DNA of 64,000 nucleotides from Streptococcus infantis. GTDB taxonomy: Bacteria; Bacillota; Bacilli; Lactobacillales; Streptococcaceae. The first letter of the stretch is position 1. Each line of letters opens with the position of its first letter. Below are positions 28,310-38,207 of the stretch, one piece after another. Made by a program: the position numbers and the translations under genes. The stretch covers positions 62,001-126,000 of the forward strand of contig NZ_JYOV01000005.1 in NCBI RefSeq assembly GCF_000963255.1, written 5' to 3'. The notes under the pieces are model-generated. The model made no database searches. It was given only the letters and a program-made list of their open reading frames with translations, and was not told the DNA's origin.

Positions 28310-30289
28310 TTATTTCACATGACTCGCTAACTCTTTTTGAGCTTTTTCGTTTGATTCAGCTTTTTCTTTGAGCCATTTTTCACGAGCTTCTTTGTACTCT
28401 TTGGTTGTTACAGTGTTTGCTTGCAATTGAAGATATTTGAAGTAAATATCTGAGCCTTTATCACCAGATTGAGTGTAAGATGCTGAGAATGGCACTACAC
28501 GAGAAATAACTGGTGCTGCTCCTGTAGAAGACATAGCTGGAAGGAAGAGTGAGCTATCTGTCAACCAAGCTTGAGCTGCTGCATATTTCTCATAACGTTT
28601 GTTAAGATCGCTTGTTTCACTAGCTGCATCATCAACTAATTTGTCATAGTCTTTCAAGCCAACTTGAGCGACCGCTGGGTTTGATGGATTATCATAGCCC
28701 ATGTAAGTCTTAGTTGTTTCACTGTTAGTAGATTTTAGGATATCAAGGTAAGTTGACGGATCTTCATAGTCTGGGTTCCATCCAACGGCACCTGAAAGAT
28801 CCCAATCTTCTGCTGCTGCACTAGCTGCATAATATGTGACGTTTTGTAATTCATCTGTAGTGATTTGTTGGATATCGATGACTACATTATCTGTACCCAA
28901 AGCAGTCTCAACAGATTGTTTAAATGATTGGATACGAGCAATATAGTTTTTAGATGCTTGGTCAACCGGAATGTCCAAATGAATTGGGAATTTCACGCCG
29001 TCTGCTTCCAATGTCTTCTTAGCTTTAGCCAATTCTGCTTTCGCTTTATCTACATTGTAAAGTCCATCTTGAGCATCTGCAAAGTTTACATCTTTCCATT
29101 CATCACCATAAGAAACGACCTTCTCAGTAACTAAGTCGCCAAATGTTTTTTCACCTGCAGAAACGAAGTCTGGTTTTACAAAAAGGTTACGAACAGCAAG
29201 TGCTGCTCCATCTTTACCATTAATCTGAGCCGAATATGAAGTGCGATCAAATGCAAAGTTCAAAGCTTGACGGAAATCTTTATTAAGAAGGGCTTTCTTA
29301 GTAGAAGTTTTTTCTTCGTCAGTTGTTTTTGAAGTATACTTATAGCTTTGACGGTCAATATTGACACCCAAACCAGCAATACCGGCTCCTTGTGGAGTAT
29401 AGTAGATATTATCTTTATATGTTTCTGCTACTTTAGAATAGTTTGAGCTAGTAGGGTAGAGACGGGCATAGCTGTATGCACCACTTGTAAAGTTACGCTC
29501 GATTGATTCTTGATCCGAACCATCATAATAAGCAAGCGTTACAGTATCGATGTGAACATTGTCTTTATCCCAATACTGTTCATTCTTCGCAAACTCGATA
29601 GAAGACTTAGCTGTCAATCCTTTAAGCAAGAAAGGACCATTGTAAAGCAACGATGTTGGATCTGTCGCCTTACCAAAGTCTTTACCTTTTGATTTTTCAA
29701 ACTCTGCGTTCAAAGGCCAGAAAATTCCGTAAGACAGTTTAGAGTTCCAGTATGGTTCTGGTTGGTTCAATGTATATTGAAGAGTGTAATCATCGACTGC
29801 TTTAACACCTACGGCAGAGAAGTCTGTGTTGTTTCCTGACAAGTAGTCAGCCAATCCTTTAACAGAATTTTGTGCTAGGTAAAGAGCGGCTGATTTATTG
29901 TCGGCTGCGTGTTTCAAACCTGTAACAAAGTCATTTGCAGTTACTTCTGCATATTCTTCACCATCAGATGTGAACCATTTTACACCTTTACGAATTTTAT
30001 ACGTGTATGTCAAACCATCTTGAGATACTGACCAATCTTCAGCGACTGCAGGAGTAAGGTTACCATACTTATCATTCGTAAAGAGTCCATCGATACCGTT
30101 TGAAGTGGCAACTTTTGTACTTTGTTTCCCAGAGATAAGGTAATCCAATGTTTCTGGGTCAGCAGTGTATACATAACCATATGCTTTTGGTGCTTCAGCA
30201 TTTGATGATTTTGAAGAACCACAAGCTGCGAGAACGCCTGTTGCAAGTAGGGCAACCCCTGCTACCGCAAAAATCCGACTTTTTTTCAT
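28310..30289 (-). CDS. amiA: Oligopeptide-binding lipoprotein AmiA
   Basis: This 659-residue family-5 extracellular binding protein has a lipoprotein signal peptide with lipobox LAAC (ALLATGVLAACGSS). It closely resembles pneumococcal AmiA (KAYGYVYTADPETLDYLI; C-terminal EKWLKEKAESNEKAQKEL). It binds oligopeptides at the membrane surface for AmiCDEF. It is the first gene of the operon and has its own promoter. Confidence 0.95.
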   Translation of the reverse strand: MKKSRIFAVAGVALLATGVLAACGSSKSSNAEAPKAYGYVYTADPETLDYLISGKQSTKVATSNGIDGLFTNDKYGNLTPAVAEDWSVSQDGLTYTYKIRKGVKWFTSDGEEYAEVTANDFVTGLKHAADNKSAALYLAQNSVKGLADYLSGNNTDFSAVGVKAVDDYTLQYTLNQPEPYWNSKLSYGIFWPLNAEFEKSKGKDFGKATDPTSLLYNGPFLLKGLTAKSSIEFAKNEQYWDKDNVHIDTVTLAYYDGSDQESIERNFTSGAYSYARLYPTSSNYSKVAETYKDNIYYTPQGAGIAGLGVNIDRQSYKYTSKTTDEEKTSTKKALLNKDFRQALNFAFDRTSYSAQINGKDGAALAVRNLFVKPDFVSAGEKTFGDLVTEKVVSYGDEWKDVNFADAQDGLYNVDKAKAELAKAKKTLEADGVKFPIHLDIPVDQASKNYIARIQSFKQSVETALGTDNVVIDIQQITTDELQNVTYYAASAAAEDWDLSGAVGWNPDYEDPSTYLDILKSTNSETTKTYMGYDNPSNPAVAQVGLKDYDKLVDDAASETSDLNKRYEKYAAAQAWLTDSSLFLPAMSSTGAAPVISRVVPFSASYTQSGDKGSDIYFKYLQLQANTVTTKEYKEAREKWLKEKAESNEKAQKELASHVK

Positions 30290-30330
30290 GTTTAGTTAAC
30301 TCCTCTATTAAAATTAATGAGATACTGTTA

Positions 30331-30359
30331 ATTATACCACACTCCCTTTCAAAAGTAAA
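30331..30359 (-). promoter_or_regulatory. amiA: Promoter of the amiACDEF operon
   Basis: Minus strand: -35 TTTACT (30354-30359), 17 bp, extended -10 TGGTATAAT with -10 at 30331-30336. It is divergent from the tRNA-Cys promoter. The 338-bp gap to the CNNM gene holds this promoter, the tRNA and two terminators. Confidence 0.75.
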
Positions 30360-30430
30360 CGAATTTTCAGAATATTTTGTCGCATACCATCTGATAAGCA
30401 GGAAAACTTACATTTTCAGAAAAGAAACTA

Positions 30431-30459
30431 TTGACGAGATTTAATTTAAAAGGTATAAT
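30431..30459 (+). promoter_or_regulatory. Promoter of tRNA-Cys
   Basis: -35 TTGACG (30431-30436), 17-bp spacer, -10 TATAAT (30454-30459), ending 12 bp before the mature tRNA 5' end. It is close to the sigma-A consensus. Confidence 0.88.
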
Positions 30460-30471
30460 AATAAAAGTTAA

Positions 30472-30542
30472 GGCGGTATAGCCAAGTGGTAAGGCACGGC
30501 TCTGCAAAAGCTTGATCGTCGGTTCAAATCCGTCTACCGCCT
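30472..30542 (+). tRNA. tRNA-Cys (anticodon GCA)
   Basis: The 71-nt cloverleaf has acceptor stem GGCGGTA/TACCGCC, D arm GCCAAGTGGTAAGGC, anticodon loop CTGCAAA with GCA, and T loop GGTTCAAATCC. CCA is not encoded. It stands alone between a strong promoter and a terminator, opposite to its neighbours. Confidence 0.95.
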
Positions 30543-30552
30543 CTATATTATC

Positions 30553-30580
30553 AAAGGCTCCTATAGGAGTCTTTTCTTTT
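30553..30580 (+). terminator. Terminator after tRNA-Cys
   Basis: AAAGGCTCC pairs with GGAGTCTTT (one wobble) around TATA, followed by TCTTTTT. Confidence 0.8.
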
Positions 30581-30588
30581 TAACTACT

Positions 30589-30625
30589 AAAAAGCTTTAT
30601 CAGTTCTGCTCTGATAAAGCTTTTG
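30589..30625. terminator. Bidirectional terminator between tRNA-Cys and the CNNM gene
   Basis: AAAAGCTTTATCAG (30590-30603) pairs perfectly over 14 bp with CTGATAAAGCTTTT (30611-30624). T-rich sequence follows on the plus strand, and TTTT follows on the minus strand as the exit of the CNNM gene. Confidence 0.85.
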
Positions 30626-30627
30626 TT

Positions 30628-31959
30628 TTATTCTGTTTCTTCTTCTGATTCGAGTTCTTGGATTTGAACCTTAAGCTTGGTTACACGTCCATTTTTGACC
30701 TTATCATTGGTTAGAGTGATATGCTTATTGCTACTTTCTAACTCATAGCTAAGTTTTTCTGATGTTGGAATAGTTCCCACGCCAGTCAAATAGTAACCAG
30801 CGATCGTATCTACATCATCACTTTCAAGTTCAACATCAAAGTAGTCATTAAAGTCATTTAAATTCATTGTCCCTTGGACGATATAGGTATCTTCGCCAAT
30901 TGTATGAACATAGACTTCAGCTCGGTCAGTTTCATCATCAATCTCACCGACAATCTCCTCAAGGAGATCCTCTAGCGTAACTAGACCAGCCATTCCCCCA
31001 TATTCATCGAGAAGAATAGCCATCTGTCTTTGTGAATTTCTCAACTCTTTTAATAAATCATCCACAAAAATAGTTTCAGGTACAAAGAGCGGTTCCTGCA
31101 AAATCTTTCTCAATACGATATTGTCAAAACCATCGGTAAACCCTGCTTTTAGCAGATTCTTGGTATGAATCAAACCAATCACGTTATCCTTGTCATCATC
31201 ATAGACAGGAATACGAGAAAAGTTTTGTTTTAAGATGCTTTCGATAATGGTTTGAGTATCATCTTGAATATCAACCATGAAGGCATCCGTTCGAGGAACC
31301 ATGACTTCACGTGCCATGAGCTCGTCTAGCGAGAAAATCCCTTGTAACATTTCAATTTCATCAGCATCCAAGGTTTCTTCACTCTTAGACAACATGTACT
31401 CAATCTCATCACGAGTCATTTTTTCATCTGCATCGTCAAATGTCATCGGTGTCAATTGACTCAAGAGATTAGTTGATGCTGAGAGCATCCAAACGAAGGG
31501 ACTCACAACCTTACCCAGAGCAATAATAAACGGTACTGTTCTGATAGCCAAGGCATCCTTAAGATTTAGAGCAATTCGCTTAGGATAAAGTTCGCCAAAA
31601 ACAATAGAAATATAGGTCAAGAAAGCTAATGATAAGAAGCTAGCTACCGCATAGGCAGTCTCGCTATTTCCCATCCAAGAGGCGATTAATTCACCTAGTG
31701 AATCTGCTAGTTTAGCCCCTGACAAGATCGTGATTAAGGTGATACCAACTTGAATGGTTGATAAAAAGTGATTCGGGTTTTCAAGTACCTTTAGTAAACG
31801 GATATAGCGTTTATCCCCCTCCTCAGCTTTTTGCTCAACACGTGAACGACTAAGTGAAACCATGGCCATTTCTGTTGCAGAGAAAAAGGCATTTAAAAAG
31901 GTCAAAACAACTAATAAAACAAATTGCAGTAACAAATCCTGACTGCTCGGGTCTTCCAT
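30628..31959 (-). CDS. CNNM/CorC-type membrane protein with CBS domains
   Basis: The 443-residue protein has an N-terminal CNNM (DUF21) domain with three to four membrane helices (about 1-190), a pair of CBS domains (about 205-330; REVMVPRTD, RIPVYDDD) and a C-terminal CorC/HlyC domain (about 350-435). Members are Mg2+ or cobalt efflux or homeostasis proteins, often mislabelled haemolysins. SD AGGAGAAGG precedes the ATG, and an extended -10 lies about 50 bp upstream. It appears monocistronic. Confidence 0.88.
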   Translation of the reverse strand: MEDPSSQDLLLQFVLLVVLTFLNAFFSATEMAMVSLSRSRVEQKAEEGDKRYIRLLKVLENPNHFLSTIQVGITLITILSGAKLADSLGELIASWMGNSETAYAVASFLSLAFLTYISIVFGELYPKRIALNLKDALAIRTVPFIIALGKVVSPFVWMLSASTNLLSQLTPMTFDDADEKMTRDEIEYMLSKSEETLDADEIEMLQGIFSLDELMAREVMVPRTDAFMVDIQDDTQTIIESILKQNFSRIPVYDDDKDNVIGLIHTKNLLKAGFTDGFDNIVLRKILQEPLFVPETIFVDDLLKELRNSQRQMAILLDEYGGMAGLVTLEDLLEEIVGEIDDETDRAEVYVHTIGEDTYIVQGTMNLNDFNDYFDVELESDDVDTIAGYYLTGVGTIPTSEKLSYELESSNKHITLTNDKVKNGRVTKLKVQIQELESEEETE

Positions 31960-32107
31960 TTTCCTTCTCCTAAAAAGTATAATTGAAACTATTATACCAT
32001 ATTTTCCAATTTCTACACATTAATTTTCAATTTCTATGATAAAGGGGCGTGGAACAAAGAGCTGAACCCCTAGTCTTGATGCTTTAGTTCCAGCCTTGTG
32101 AATTTTC

Positions 32108-32136
32108 AAAAAAGCTCTTTAAAATCAGAAGAGCAA
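32108..32136 (-). terminator. Second hairpin terminator downstream of endA
   Basis: Minus strand GCTCTT pairs with AAGAGC and continues TTTTTTG. It lies in the 252-bp gap between the CNNM gene and endA, about 35 bp beyond the main endA terminator. I see no gene in this gap. Confidence 0.6.
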
Positions 32137-32171
32137 AAAACAACCAATCGTGTCTACAATTCATGACTAAT

Positions 32172-32203
32172 AAAAAACGAGGTTGGGATTTTCCCTCAAC
32201 CTC
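32172..32203 (-). terminator. endA: Terminator of endA
   Basis: Minus strand GAGGTT pairs with AACCTC, with a further GG/CC segment and an A-rich loop, followed by GTTTTTT. Confidence 0.82.
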
Positions 32204-32211
32204 TTGATCAA

Positions 32212-33042
32212 TTAGTTATTTTTTGTGACTGTGACCTCACCTGTTCGGTAATCTAACTGAATTCCCTTTTGGACATTTGGAATCACGACATTAAACTCCA
32301 ATTCTCCATCAGAGGACTTAGCTTCAATCTGAGAAGCTGACGGTACCAAATCTTGCTCAGTAGCATAGAGTAATGTTACGCGGTAACGAACTCGTTTGTT
32401 TTGATCTAGGGCTTTTCGAACCAGACTTTCATAGTAGTTTTGTCCTGTGGAGTCTTCTGCACGCGCTTGGTTGGCCCAAGCTGTCTGTACGGCAATATTT
32501 TTAGGATTGCTGGTAGAAGCATCAAAGCCATCTAAGCCACCTATCAAGGCATAGCCTAACAAGTGTCCTCTATCAACTGCGTGATTATAACTTCCTTTTA
32601 GGTTCTTAACCTGATGCCAACCCGCAGGCGTCCAAGATGTTGAACCATTGCCAGTTTCTTCACGGTCCTTGTACTGTCTTGTTGCTTTTGACATGATTGC
32701 ATTCGCTACTGTGGGAACTGTCTCTCCTCCTACCGTTTTTGTCTTGTTATCCGCATAGGGTTTGCTTGAAACCTTAGCATCCAGATTGGTTTTATTGTTA
32801 TTGACGATAAAGGCTCCTGCGCCATTCCACTCTAGAGTACCCTTAATTTGTTTTTTAACTGAATCGGTCAAGACACTTTCAGCCAGTTCTTGACTTGGAG
32901 TATCAGACGACTGTGATTTTTGTTTTACTTGTGTTTGTGGTGCAGTATCGGAAGACTGCATTTGTTTAATATAGTAGCTTCCTGCTGACAAGAGCAAAAA
33001 GAGCAAGAGGCCAATTAGGGCCTGTCTTGTTTTTTTATTCAT
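32212..33042 (-). CDS. endA: DNA-entry nuclease EndA (competence)
   Basis: The 276-residue membrane-anchored nonspecific nuclease degrades one strand of incoming DNA during transformation. An N-terminal helix (about 8-24) anchors it. The DRGH motif is at 157-160, with His160 as general base, and a metal-binding Asn follows in the [10 protein letters not shown] region. It matches pneumococcal EndA closely. SD AAGGAG is followed by the ATG. The BOX element begins two bases upstream of the SD, so the leader is BOX sequence. Confidence 0.95.
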   Translation of the reverse strand: MNKKTRQALIGLLLFLLLSAGSYYIKQMQSSDTAPQTQVKQKSQSSDTPSQELAESVLTDSVKKQIKGTLEWNGAGAFIVNNNKTNLDAKVSSKPYADNKTKTVGGETVPTVANAIMSKATRQYKDREETGNGSTSWTPAGWHQVKNLKGSYNHAVDRGHLLGYALIGGLDGFDASTSNPKNIAVQTAWANQARAEDSTGQNYYESLVRKALDQNKRVRYRVTLLYATEQDLVPSASQIEAKSSDGELEFNVVIPNVQKGIQLDYRTGEVTVTKNN

Positions 33043-33054
33043 ATTTTCTCCTTG

Positions 33055-33205
33055 TACTCTTCGAAAATCTCTTCAAACCACGTCAGCTTCACCTTGCCGT
33101 ATATGTGTTACTGACTTCGTCAGTTCTATCCACAACCTCAAAACTGTGTTTTGAGCAACCTGCGGCTAGCTTCCAAGTTTGCTCTTTGATTTTCATTGAG
33201 TATTA
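33055..33205 (+). repeat. BOX element (boxA-boxB-boxC) abutting the endA ribosome-binding site
   Basis: About 151 bp: boxA (TACTCTTCGAAAATCTC, ACCACGTCAGCTTCACC), boxB with the stem ACTGACTTCGTCAGT, and boxC (GCAACCTGCGGCTAGCTTCC to TTTTCATTGAGTATTA). It occupies nearly all of the epuA-endA gap (33043-33239). Confidence 0.92.
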
Positions 33206-33219
33206 CATTCACTTCCTAG

Positions 33220-33242
33220 AAAAAGGCTGGTCTCCCAGCCTA
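33220..33242 (-). terminator. Terminator of murA-epuA
   Basis: Minus strand GGCTGG pairs with CCAGCC around GAGA, followed by TTTTT. It overlaps the epuA stop codon. Confidence 0.8.
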
Positions 33243-33428
33243 TTTTCCTGTAAATTTTGCGATGAGTTCTTGCCATTTTGCTGGTGCTAAAATAGCCCAA
33301 GGATCTTGACCTTTTCCTAGAATACCATAGCCAATCATCAAACCAATAGCAAGAGCTAAGAATCCTAGTAGTAATACTACAATTACTAGGATAAAGCGAC
33401 GTAAGACATTTTTGGATTGTTTATTCAT
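33240..33428 (-). CDS. epuA: EpuA family small membrane protein
   Basis: The 62-residue protein starts [18 protein letters not shown] and overlaps the end of murA by 8 bp; the frame opens further upstream but without an SD. A single membrane helix spans about residues 10-34, followed by [15 protein letters not shown]. Named for its place next to endA, EpuA is also annotated as an RNA-polymerase-associated (DUF) protein. Its function is unknown. It is coupled to murA by overlap. Confidence 0.85.
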   Translation of the reverse strand: MNKQSKNVLRRFILVIVVLLLGFLALAIGLMIGYGILGKGQDPWAILAPAKWQELIAKFTGK

Positions 33429-34707
33429 CTTCATCAGCTTCCACACTTACCCGTTCAATCTTAGCTCCTAACTGGGCTAATTTTTCATGAAAACGGTAGT
33501 AACCTCTATCTAAATGGACAAGCTTTCCTACAACTGTTTCGCCTTCAGCTACCAAGCCTGTCAAAATCAAGGCTGCACTGGCACGTAAGTCGGTTGATAG
33601 AACTTCTGCCCCTTGGAGAGGCTGTCCTCCGACGATACGGGCTGTATCACGGATAATTTCAGAGTGCAAGCCCATACGACGCATCTCTTCTAAATGTTGG
33701 AAACGATTCTCAAATACAGTCTCTACCATAGTTGACTCACCTTGAGCAACGGTCATTAAAGCAGTGAACTGCGCTTGCATATCTGTCGGAAATCCTGGAT
33801 GTGGAAGTGTCTTAACGTGAACTGCCTTTAGCTTATCCCTCTGAGAACGTACACGAATCCCTTCGTCCTCATCAATGACTTCAACACCCATCTCCAATAA
33901 TTTAGCAATCAAGGGGCGATTGTGTTCCCAGATGGCATCTTGAATCAAGACATCTCCACCTGTCATAGCAGCTGCTACCATGAAGGTCCCTGCTTCGATA
34001 CGGTCTTGCACAACATTGTGGGTCGCACCATGTAGTTGCTCAACACCAGTAATGGTCACAGTTTCAGTTCCTGCCCCCTTGACTTTGGCACCCATTTTAT
34101 TTAGGAGAACAGCTAAGTCGACAATCTCAGGTTCACGCGCAGCATTTTCAATGACTGTCACACCGTTAGCAAGAGTTGCCGCCATCATCAAGTTTTGAGT
34201 AGCACCTACACTTGGGAAGTCCATGTAAATGTGAGCTCCGTGCAAGCGTTCTGCCTTAGCTTCGATATATCCTGCTGTTTGAGTAATTTGAGCACCCATC
34301 GCTTCGAGTCCCTTTAGGTGAAGGTCGATAGGGCGACTACCGATAGTACAACCACCTGGCATCGAAACTTTAGCATGTCCTACACGAGCCAAGATTGGCC
34401 CCAATACTACAATTGAAGCACGCATCTTGCTGACATACTTATAGGGAGCTTCTTCGGTGATGTCACCGGTTGCATCAACTTCAACAATATGTGCTTCTTG
34501 ATCAAAGTCTACTTTCGCATTTAATCCACGAACCACCTGATTCATGGTAAAAACATCCGATAAAATAGGAACATTTTTTAAGACTGTTTTTCCTTCACTT
34601 GCTAAAATAGTTGCTGCAAGCAGTGGCAAAACTGCATTTTTTGCGCCCTCGATGGTAACACTTCCAACCAAACGATTATCGCCACCTTGAACTACAATTT
34701 TTTCCAT
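33421..34707 (-). CDS. murA: UDP-N-acetylglucosamine 1-carboxyvinyltransferase MurA
   Basis: The 428-residue EPSP-synthase-fold enzyme catalyses the first committed step of peptidoglycan synthesis, transferring enolpyruvate from PEP to UDP-GlcNAc. The conserved Lys23-Asn24 (GAKNAV) and the catalytic Cys120 ([14 protein letters not shown]), the fosfomycin target, are present. It lies downstream of a DUF1146 gene with which it is probably co-transcribed, and overlaps epuA. Confidence 0.95.
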   Translation of the reverse strand: MEKIVVQGGDNRLVGSVTIEGAKNAVLPLLAATILASEGKTVLKNVPILSDVFTMNQVVRGLNAKVDFDQEAHIVEVDATGDITEEAPYKYVSKMRASIVVLGPILARVGHAKVSMPGGCTIGSRPIDLHLKGLEAMGAQITQTAGYIEAKAERLHGAHIYMDFPSVGATQNLMMAATLANGVTVIENAAREPEIVDLAVLLNKMGAKVKGAGTETVTITGVEQLHGATHNVVQDRIEAGTFMVAAAMTGGDVLIQDAIWEHNRPLIAKLLEMGVEVIDEDEGIRVRSQRDKLKAVHVKTLPHPGFPTDMQAQFTALMTVAQGESTMVETVFENRFQHLEEMRRMGLHSEIIRDTARIVGGQPLQGAEVLSTDLRASAALILTGLVAEGETVVGKLVHLDRGYYRFHEKLAQLGAKIERVSVEADEDE

Positions 34708-34732
34708 AGAGTATTTTCCTTCACTTACAATT

Positions 34733-34963
34733 TTAGAATAACGTTCTAACTGCTTCTTGCCAAAGTTGGTAGAGGTTCAGAAAAAAGGAACTAATCAGAT
34801 ATCCTAAACCGATACTACACAATACTACCAAGAGTCGAACCTTCTTCGCATTATCCCTAGTCACCTTCAAAATTTGATCCCATCTAACCAAATCTTTCAA
34901 GAGCTGAAAGACTAGGTAGACAAAAAACATATGACTACTAAGGGTAAAAAACAATTGAATCAT
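34733..34963 (-). CDS. DUF1146 family small membrane protein
   Basis: The 76-residue protein has two hydrophobic helices (about 5-24 and 44-66) separated by a charged loop ([19 protein letters not shown]), the pattern of the YwzB/DUF1146 family, which often precedes murA in Firmicutes. Its function is unknown. It lies 25 bp upstream of murA. Confidence 0.8.
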   Translation of the reverse strand: MIQLFFTLSSHMFFVYLVFQLLKDLVRWDQILKVTRDNAKKVRLLVVLCSIGLGYLISSFFLNLYQLWQEAVRTLF

Positions 34964-35019
34964 TTGCCTATTATACCATCTTCTTTTTTTCTACGCTAGT
35001 TTAGGGATTCGCCTACTGT

Positions 35020-36057
35020 TTAGGGATTGTTTTTTAAATAGTCAATCGCATCTTGAAGCGTTTTGACTGGAACGATTTTCATGTCTGTTTTAATCATTTG
35101 AGCCGCTTCTAGAGCTGTGTCATAATTACTCTTGGCATTTGGATTTGCCTTTTTAGCTTCTTCAGTTACTGGATTGTTAGGAGCAAAGAATACAGTAGCT
35201 CCTTTCTTAGCTGCGGCCACAACCTTTTTATCAATTCCACCAATGTCACCTACGTTACCATCTCTATCGATACTTCCTGTACCGGCAATAATCCGTCCAT
35301 TTCGAAGAGTAGGATCTGCAATTTGCGTGTAGATGGATAAACTAAACATCATCCCAGCACTAGGACCACCAATGCCTGCAGTTGAAAACTTGATTGGCAC
35401 ATCACTAGATACTTCTGTGCGGTCAATCAAACCGATTCCGATACCATTCTTCCCATTTTCTAGAGTAATGATCTTTCCTTCGGCAGTCTTAACTTTTCCA
35501 TCCTCCTCATAAGTAACCTTAACCTGATCACCTAGAGTTTGAGAATTAACGTAGTCCACCATCTCTTTTGAACTCTCAAAAGTTTTATCATTCACAGCTG
35601 TTACGGTGTCAGCAATATTAAGAATTCCCTTGAAAGTCGAGTTATCTGTTACAGTCAAAACATAGACACCTAAGTATTTAAGCTCAATTTCCTTACCGGC
35701 CGTTTTCAAGCCTTGATATTTGGCCATGTTTTGTGAAGTTTCCATGTAAAACTGGTTGATTCGCATAAATTCCGCATCTGACGAACCACCAGTCATTTCT
35801 TTGGCGCTATGTATGTCCGTAAAAGGTGTTAGCCAGGCATAGACTAAGTCAACCAGTCTAGCGTGCTTAACTCCAACCGTCACAAATTGGTAGGAACCTT
35901 CCTCTTGGTCAGGTTGGTTATTAACTTGTAAAACCTTTCGAATATCTTCAGAAGTTCCTGGCACCTCGATATAATAAGGCAGGGACACTGTAAAAGCGAT
36001 AAAAGTGGTAATGAGCCCAATAATGAGATATAAGGGCCATCTAGTTTTTTTCTTCAT
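35020..36057 (-). CDS. Membrane-anchored PDZ / Lon-type serine protease (SepM / YlbL family)
   Basis: The 345-residue protein has an N-terminal membrane helix (8-29), a PDZ domain (about 125-205) and a Lon-like proteolytic domain with Ser233 ([11 protein letters not shown]) and the Lys277/278 pair ([10 protein letters not shown]) as the likely Ser-Lys dyad. In S. mutans the homologue SepM trims the competence-stimulating peptide. Here the substrate is unknown. It overlaps coaD by 17 bp and is therefore part of the rsmD-coaD operon. Confidence 0.88.
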   Translation of the reverse strand: MKKKTRWPLYLIIGLITTFIAFTVSLPYYIEVPGTSEDIRKVLQVNNQPDQEEGSYQFVTVGVKHARLVDLVYAWLTPFTDIHSAKEMTGGSSDAEFMRINQFYMETSQNMAKYQGLKTAGKEIELKYLGVYVLTVTDNSTFKGILNIADTVTAVNDKTFESSKEMVDYVNSQTLGDQVKVTYEEDGKVKTAEGKIITLENGKNGIGIGLIDRTEVSSDVPIKFSTAGIGGPSAGMMFSLSIYTQIADPTLRNGRIIAGTGSIDRDGNVGDIGGIDKKVVAAAKKGATVFFAPNNPVTEEAKKANPNAKSNYDTALEAAQMIKTDMKIVPVKTLQDAIDYLKNNP

Positions 36058-36529
36058 TGTTTAACTCCTCTAGGACAGCATTTGGTACATATGCACTGAT
36101 ATCTTGACCAAATTTTAATAGTTCTCTCACAGCCGAAGAGCTGATGTATACATGCTCTGGGCGACTGTGGAGATAGATTGTCTCCATTTCTCCCGCTAGT
36201 TGATGGTTGTAAAAATCAAAACTAGCTTCATACTGAAGATCTGTTGCATTACGCAAGCCACGCACCAAGACCTCTGCACCTAATCTTCTAGCAACATCAA
36301 CGACTAATTCATCGTGAGAAGCTATGACTTGGACATTTTTGAGATGTGCTAGTGCTTTTTCAACAGTTTGCTTTCGGCTCTCTATCGTCAAAAATCCTGT
36401 TTTATGAGGATTATAAAAAATTCCCACATACAATTGATCAAAGAGCTTACTTGCACGCTCAATGAGATCCAAATGTCCATTGGTCATCGGATCAAAAGAA
36501 CCTGTAAATAGCCCAATCTTATCTGACAT
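36041..36529 (-). CDS. coaD: Phosphopantetheine adenylyltransferase CoaD
   Basis: The 162-residue nucleotidyltransferase has the nucleotide-binding motif [13 protein letters not shown] and the [10 protein letters not shown] segment near the C-terminus. It makes dephospho-CoA from 4'-phosphopantetheine and ATP. It overlaps the end of rsmD by 11 bp and the start of the following protease gene, a common Firmicute arrangement. Confidence 0.94.
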   Translation of the reverse strand: MSDKIGLFTGSFDPMTNGHLDLIERASKLFDQLYVGIFYNPHKTGFLTIESRKQTVEKALAHLKNVQVIASHDELVVDVARRLGAEVLVRGLRNATDLQYEASFDFYNHQLAGEMETIYLHSRPEHVYISSSAVRELLKFGQDISAYVPNAVLEELNNEEKN

Positions 36530-37058
36530 AAACCGTCACCTTACTAATCCCATATATTTTTTCCTTCCAGATGCCCAAACAAGCGATTTCTTCTGGAAGT
36601 TCTACTGATTTATCGGTCTCACATACCACCATGACATCCTCTGAAAAAAGATTTCTCTCTGCCATTTTTTCAATATCTGACACGATTTGTTCTTTTGCAT
36701 AGGGAGGATCTAAAAAAATAAGATCAAAGACACCATCAACCTGTTCTAATGCACGACTGGATTCCATTTTCAACAATTGAAACTTAGAGGTTTCCTTAGT
36801 CATTCGGATATTTTCTGCGACTATATTCTGGGCTCGGCGATCCTTCTCAACCAGAACGGCACTGGACATCCCTCTTGAGACTGCTTCGATGGATAGACCA
36901 CCACTGCCAGCATAAAGATCTAGCACTCGCCCACCTTCAAAGTAGGGACCAATCATATTAAAAATAGCTCCTCTTACCTTATCTGAAGTTGGTCGAGTTG
37001 TTTTACCGTCCAGCGTCTTTAAAGGACGTCCACCGTAGATTCCTGATACGATTTTCAT
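36519..37058 (-). CDS. rsmD: 16S rRNA (guanine(966)-N(2))-methyltransferase RsmD
   Basis: The 179-residue class I methyltransferase has SAM-binding [18 protein letters not shown] and catalytic motif DLIFLDPPY. It methylates G966 of 16S rRNA. It is the first gene of the rsmD-coaD-protease string, with a start 20 bp after a TATAAT-like box at about 37,065. Confidence 0.92.
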   Translation of the reverse strand: MKIVSGIYGGRPLKTLDGKTTRPTSDKVRGAIFNMIGPYFEGGRVLDLYAGSGGLSIEAVSRGMSSAVLVEKDRRAQNIVAENIRMTKETSKFQLLKMESSRALEQVDGVFDLIFLDPPYAKEQIVSDIEKMAERNLFSEDVMVVCETDKSVELPEEIACLGIWKEKIYGISKVTVYVR

Positions 37059-37084
37059 ACCGTATATTATACCAAATTCTTATC

Positions 37085-37117
37085 AAAAAAAGAAAATCGA
37101 ACCTTACGGCTCGATTG
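37085..37117 (-). terminator. Terminator of asnA
   Basis: Minus strand AATCGAGCC pairs with GGTTCGATT around GTAA, followed by TTCTTTTTTT. Confidence 0.85.
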
Positions 37118-37118
37118 A

Positions 37119-38111
37119 TTAAAGAATATTTTCGTAGGTGTCTCTCACTTCTTGTGGCCAAACACTGGTTTGGACTTCACCGATATGCTTCTTACGAAGC
37201 AGGAACATAGCCATACGAGATTGGCCAATTCCTCCACCAATTGTCAATGGGAAGAGGCCGTTTAAGAGAGCTTTGTGCCACTCCAAAGAAAGGCGGTCTT
37301 CGTCTCCTGTGATAGCTACTTGGCGACGAAGAGTATCTTCATCGACACGAATGCCCATTGAAGACAATTCAAAGGCTGCACCCAAATTATCATTCCAAAC
37401 AAGGATGTCTCCATTCAAGCCATGATAGCCATTTTCAGACTCAGTTGTCCAGTCATCATAGTCTGGCGCACGGCCGTCATGAGGTTTTCCATCTGACAAT
37501 TCTCCACCGATACCAATTAGGAAGACAGCGCCGAACTCCTTACAGATAGCATTTTCACGTTCTTTAGGTGTCAAGTCTGGGTAGCGTTCTACCAACTCTT
37601 CTGTATGGATAAAGGTAATTTGCTTAGGCAAGATTGACTCAATATCGTAGCGAGCTTCTACTGCTAACTCTGTCAAACGAATAGCCTTATAAATCTTTTC
37701 CACCGTTTCTTTAAGATAGGCAAGATTGCGCTGTCCGTTTGGAATAACTTTTTCCCAGTCCCACTGGTCTACATAGACTGAGTGAGTCGCATCTAGTGAA
37801 TCTTCGTCTGGACGAAGAGCCTTCATGTGAACAAAGAGACCTTCTCCTTCACCAAAACCAAAACGTGCTAAGGTATGGCGTTTCCACTTAGCAAGGGAAT
37901 GCACCACTTCATAGGTTTCATCTGGGATTTGCAAAACCTTAACAGAAACTGGATGTTCAATCCCTGAAAGGTTGTCCTGCATCCCGTCCCCAACCTTACT
38001 CAAGATTGGCCCCTGCACTTCCACAACTTCTAATTTATCTTTCAAATACTGGGTAAAAGTATTTTTTACAAAGGAAATTTCTTCCTGTTGATGGATAAAA
38101 CTTTTCTTCAT
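37119..38111 (-). CDS. asnA: Aspartate-ammonia ligase AsnA
   Basis: The 330-residue class II aaRS-like synthetase makes asparagine from aspartate, ATP and ammonia. Family segments visible are [30 protein letters not shown], the WDWEKVI region and [14 protein letters not shown] (motif 3 type). SD AGGAGAG precedes the ATG. It is monocistronic, with its own terminator. Confidence 0.95.
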   Translation of the reverse strand: MKKSFIHQQEEISFVKNTFTQYLKDKLEVVEVQGPILSKVGDGMQDNLSGIEHPVSVKVLQIPDETYEVVHSLAKWKRHTLARFGFGEGEGLFVHMKALRPDEDSLDATHSVYVDQWDWEKVIPNGQRNLAYLKETVEKIYKAIRLTELAVEARYDIESILPKQITFIHTEELVERYPDLTPKERENAICKEFGAVFLIGIGGELSDGKPHDGRAPDYDDWTTESENGYHGLNGDILVWNDNLGAAFELSSMGIRVDEDTLRRQVAITGDEDRLSLEWHKALLNGLFPLTIGGGIGQSRMAMFLLRKKHIGEVQTSVWPQEVRDTYENIL

Positions 38112-38177
38112 ACATCTCTCCTTTTGAATAATAAAATGATTATACCCTTTTGCCAGTAAAAATAAAAGTAAAAATTA

Positions 38178-38203
38178 AAAAAAGAGCTCATTTGAGCTCT
38201 AAA
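38178..38203 (-). terminator. Terminator of the BI-1 family gene
   Basis: Minus strand AGAGCTCA pairs with TGAGCTCT, followed by seven T residues. Confidence 0.85.
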
Positions 38204-38207
38204 AGTA

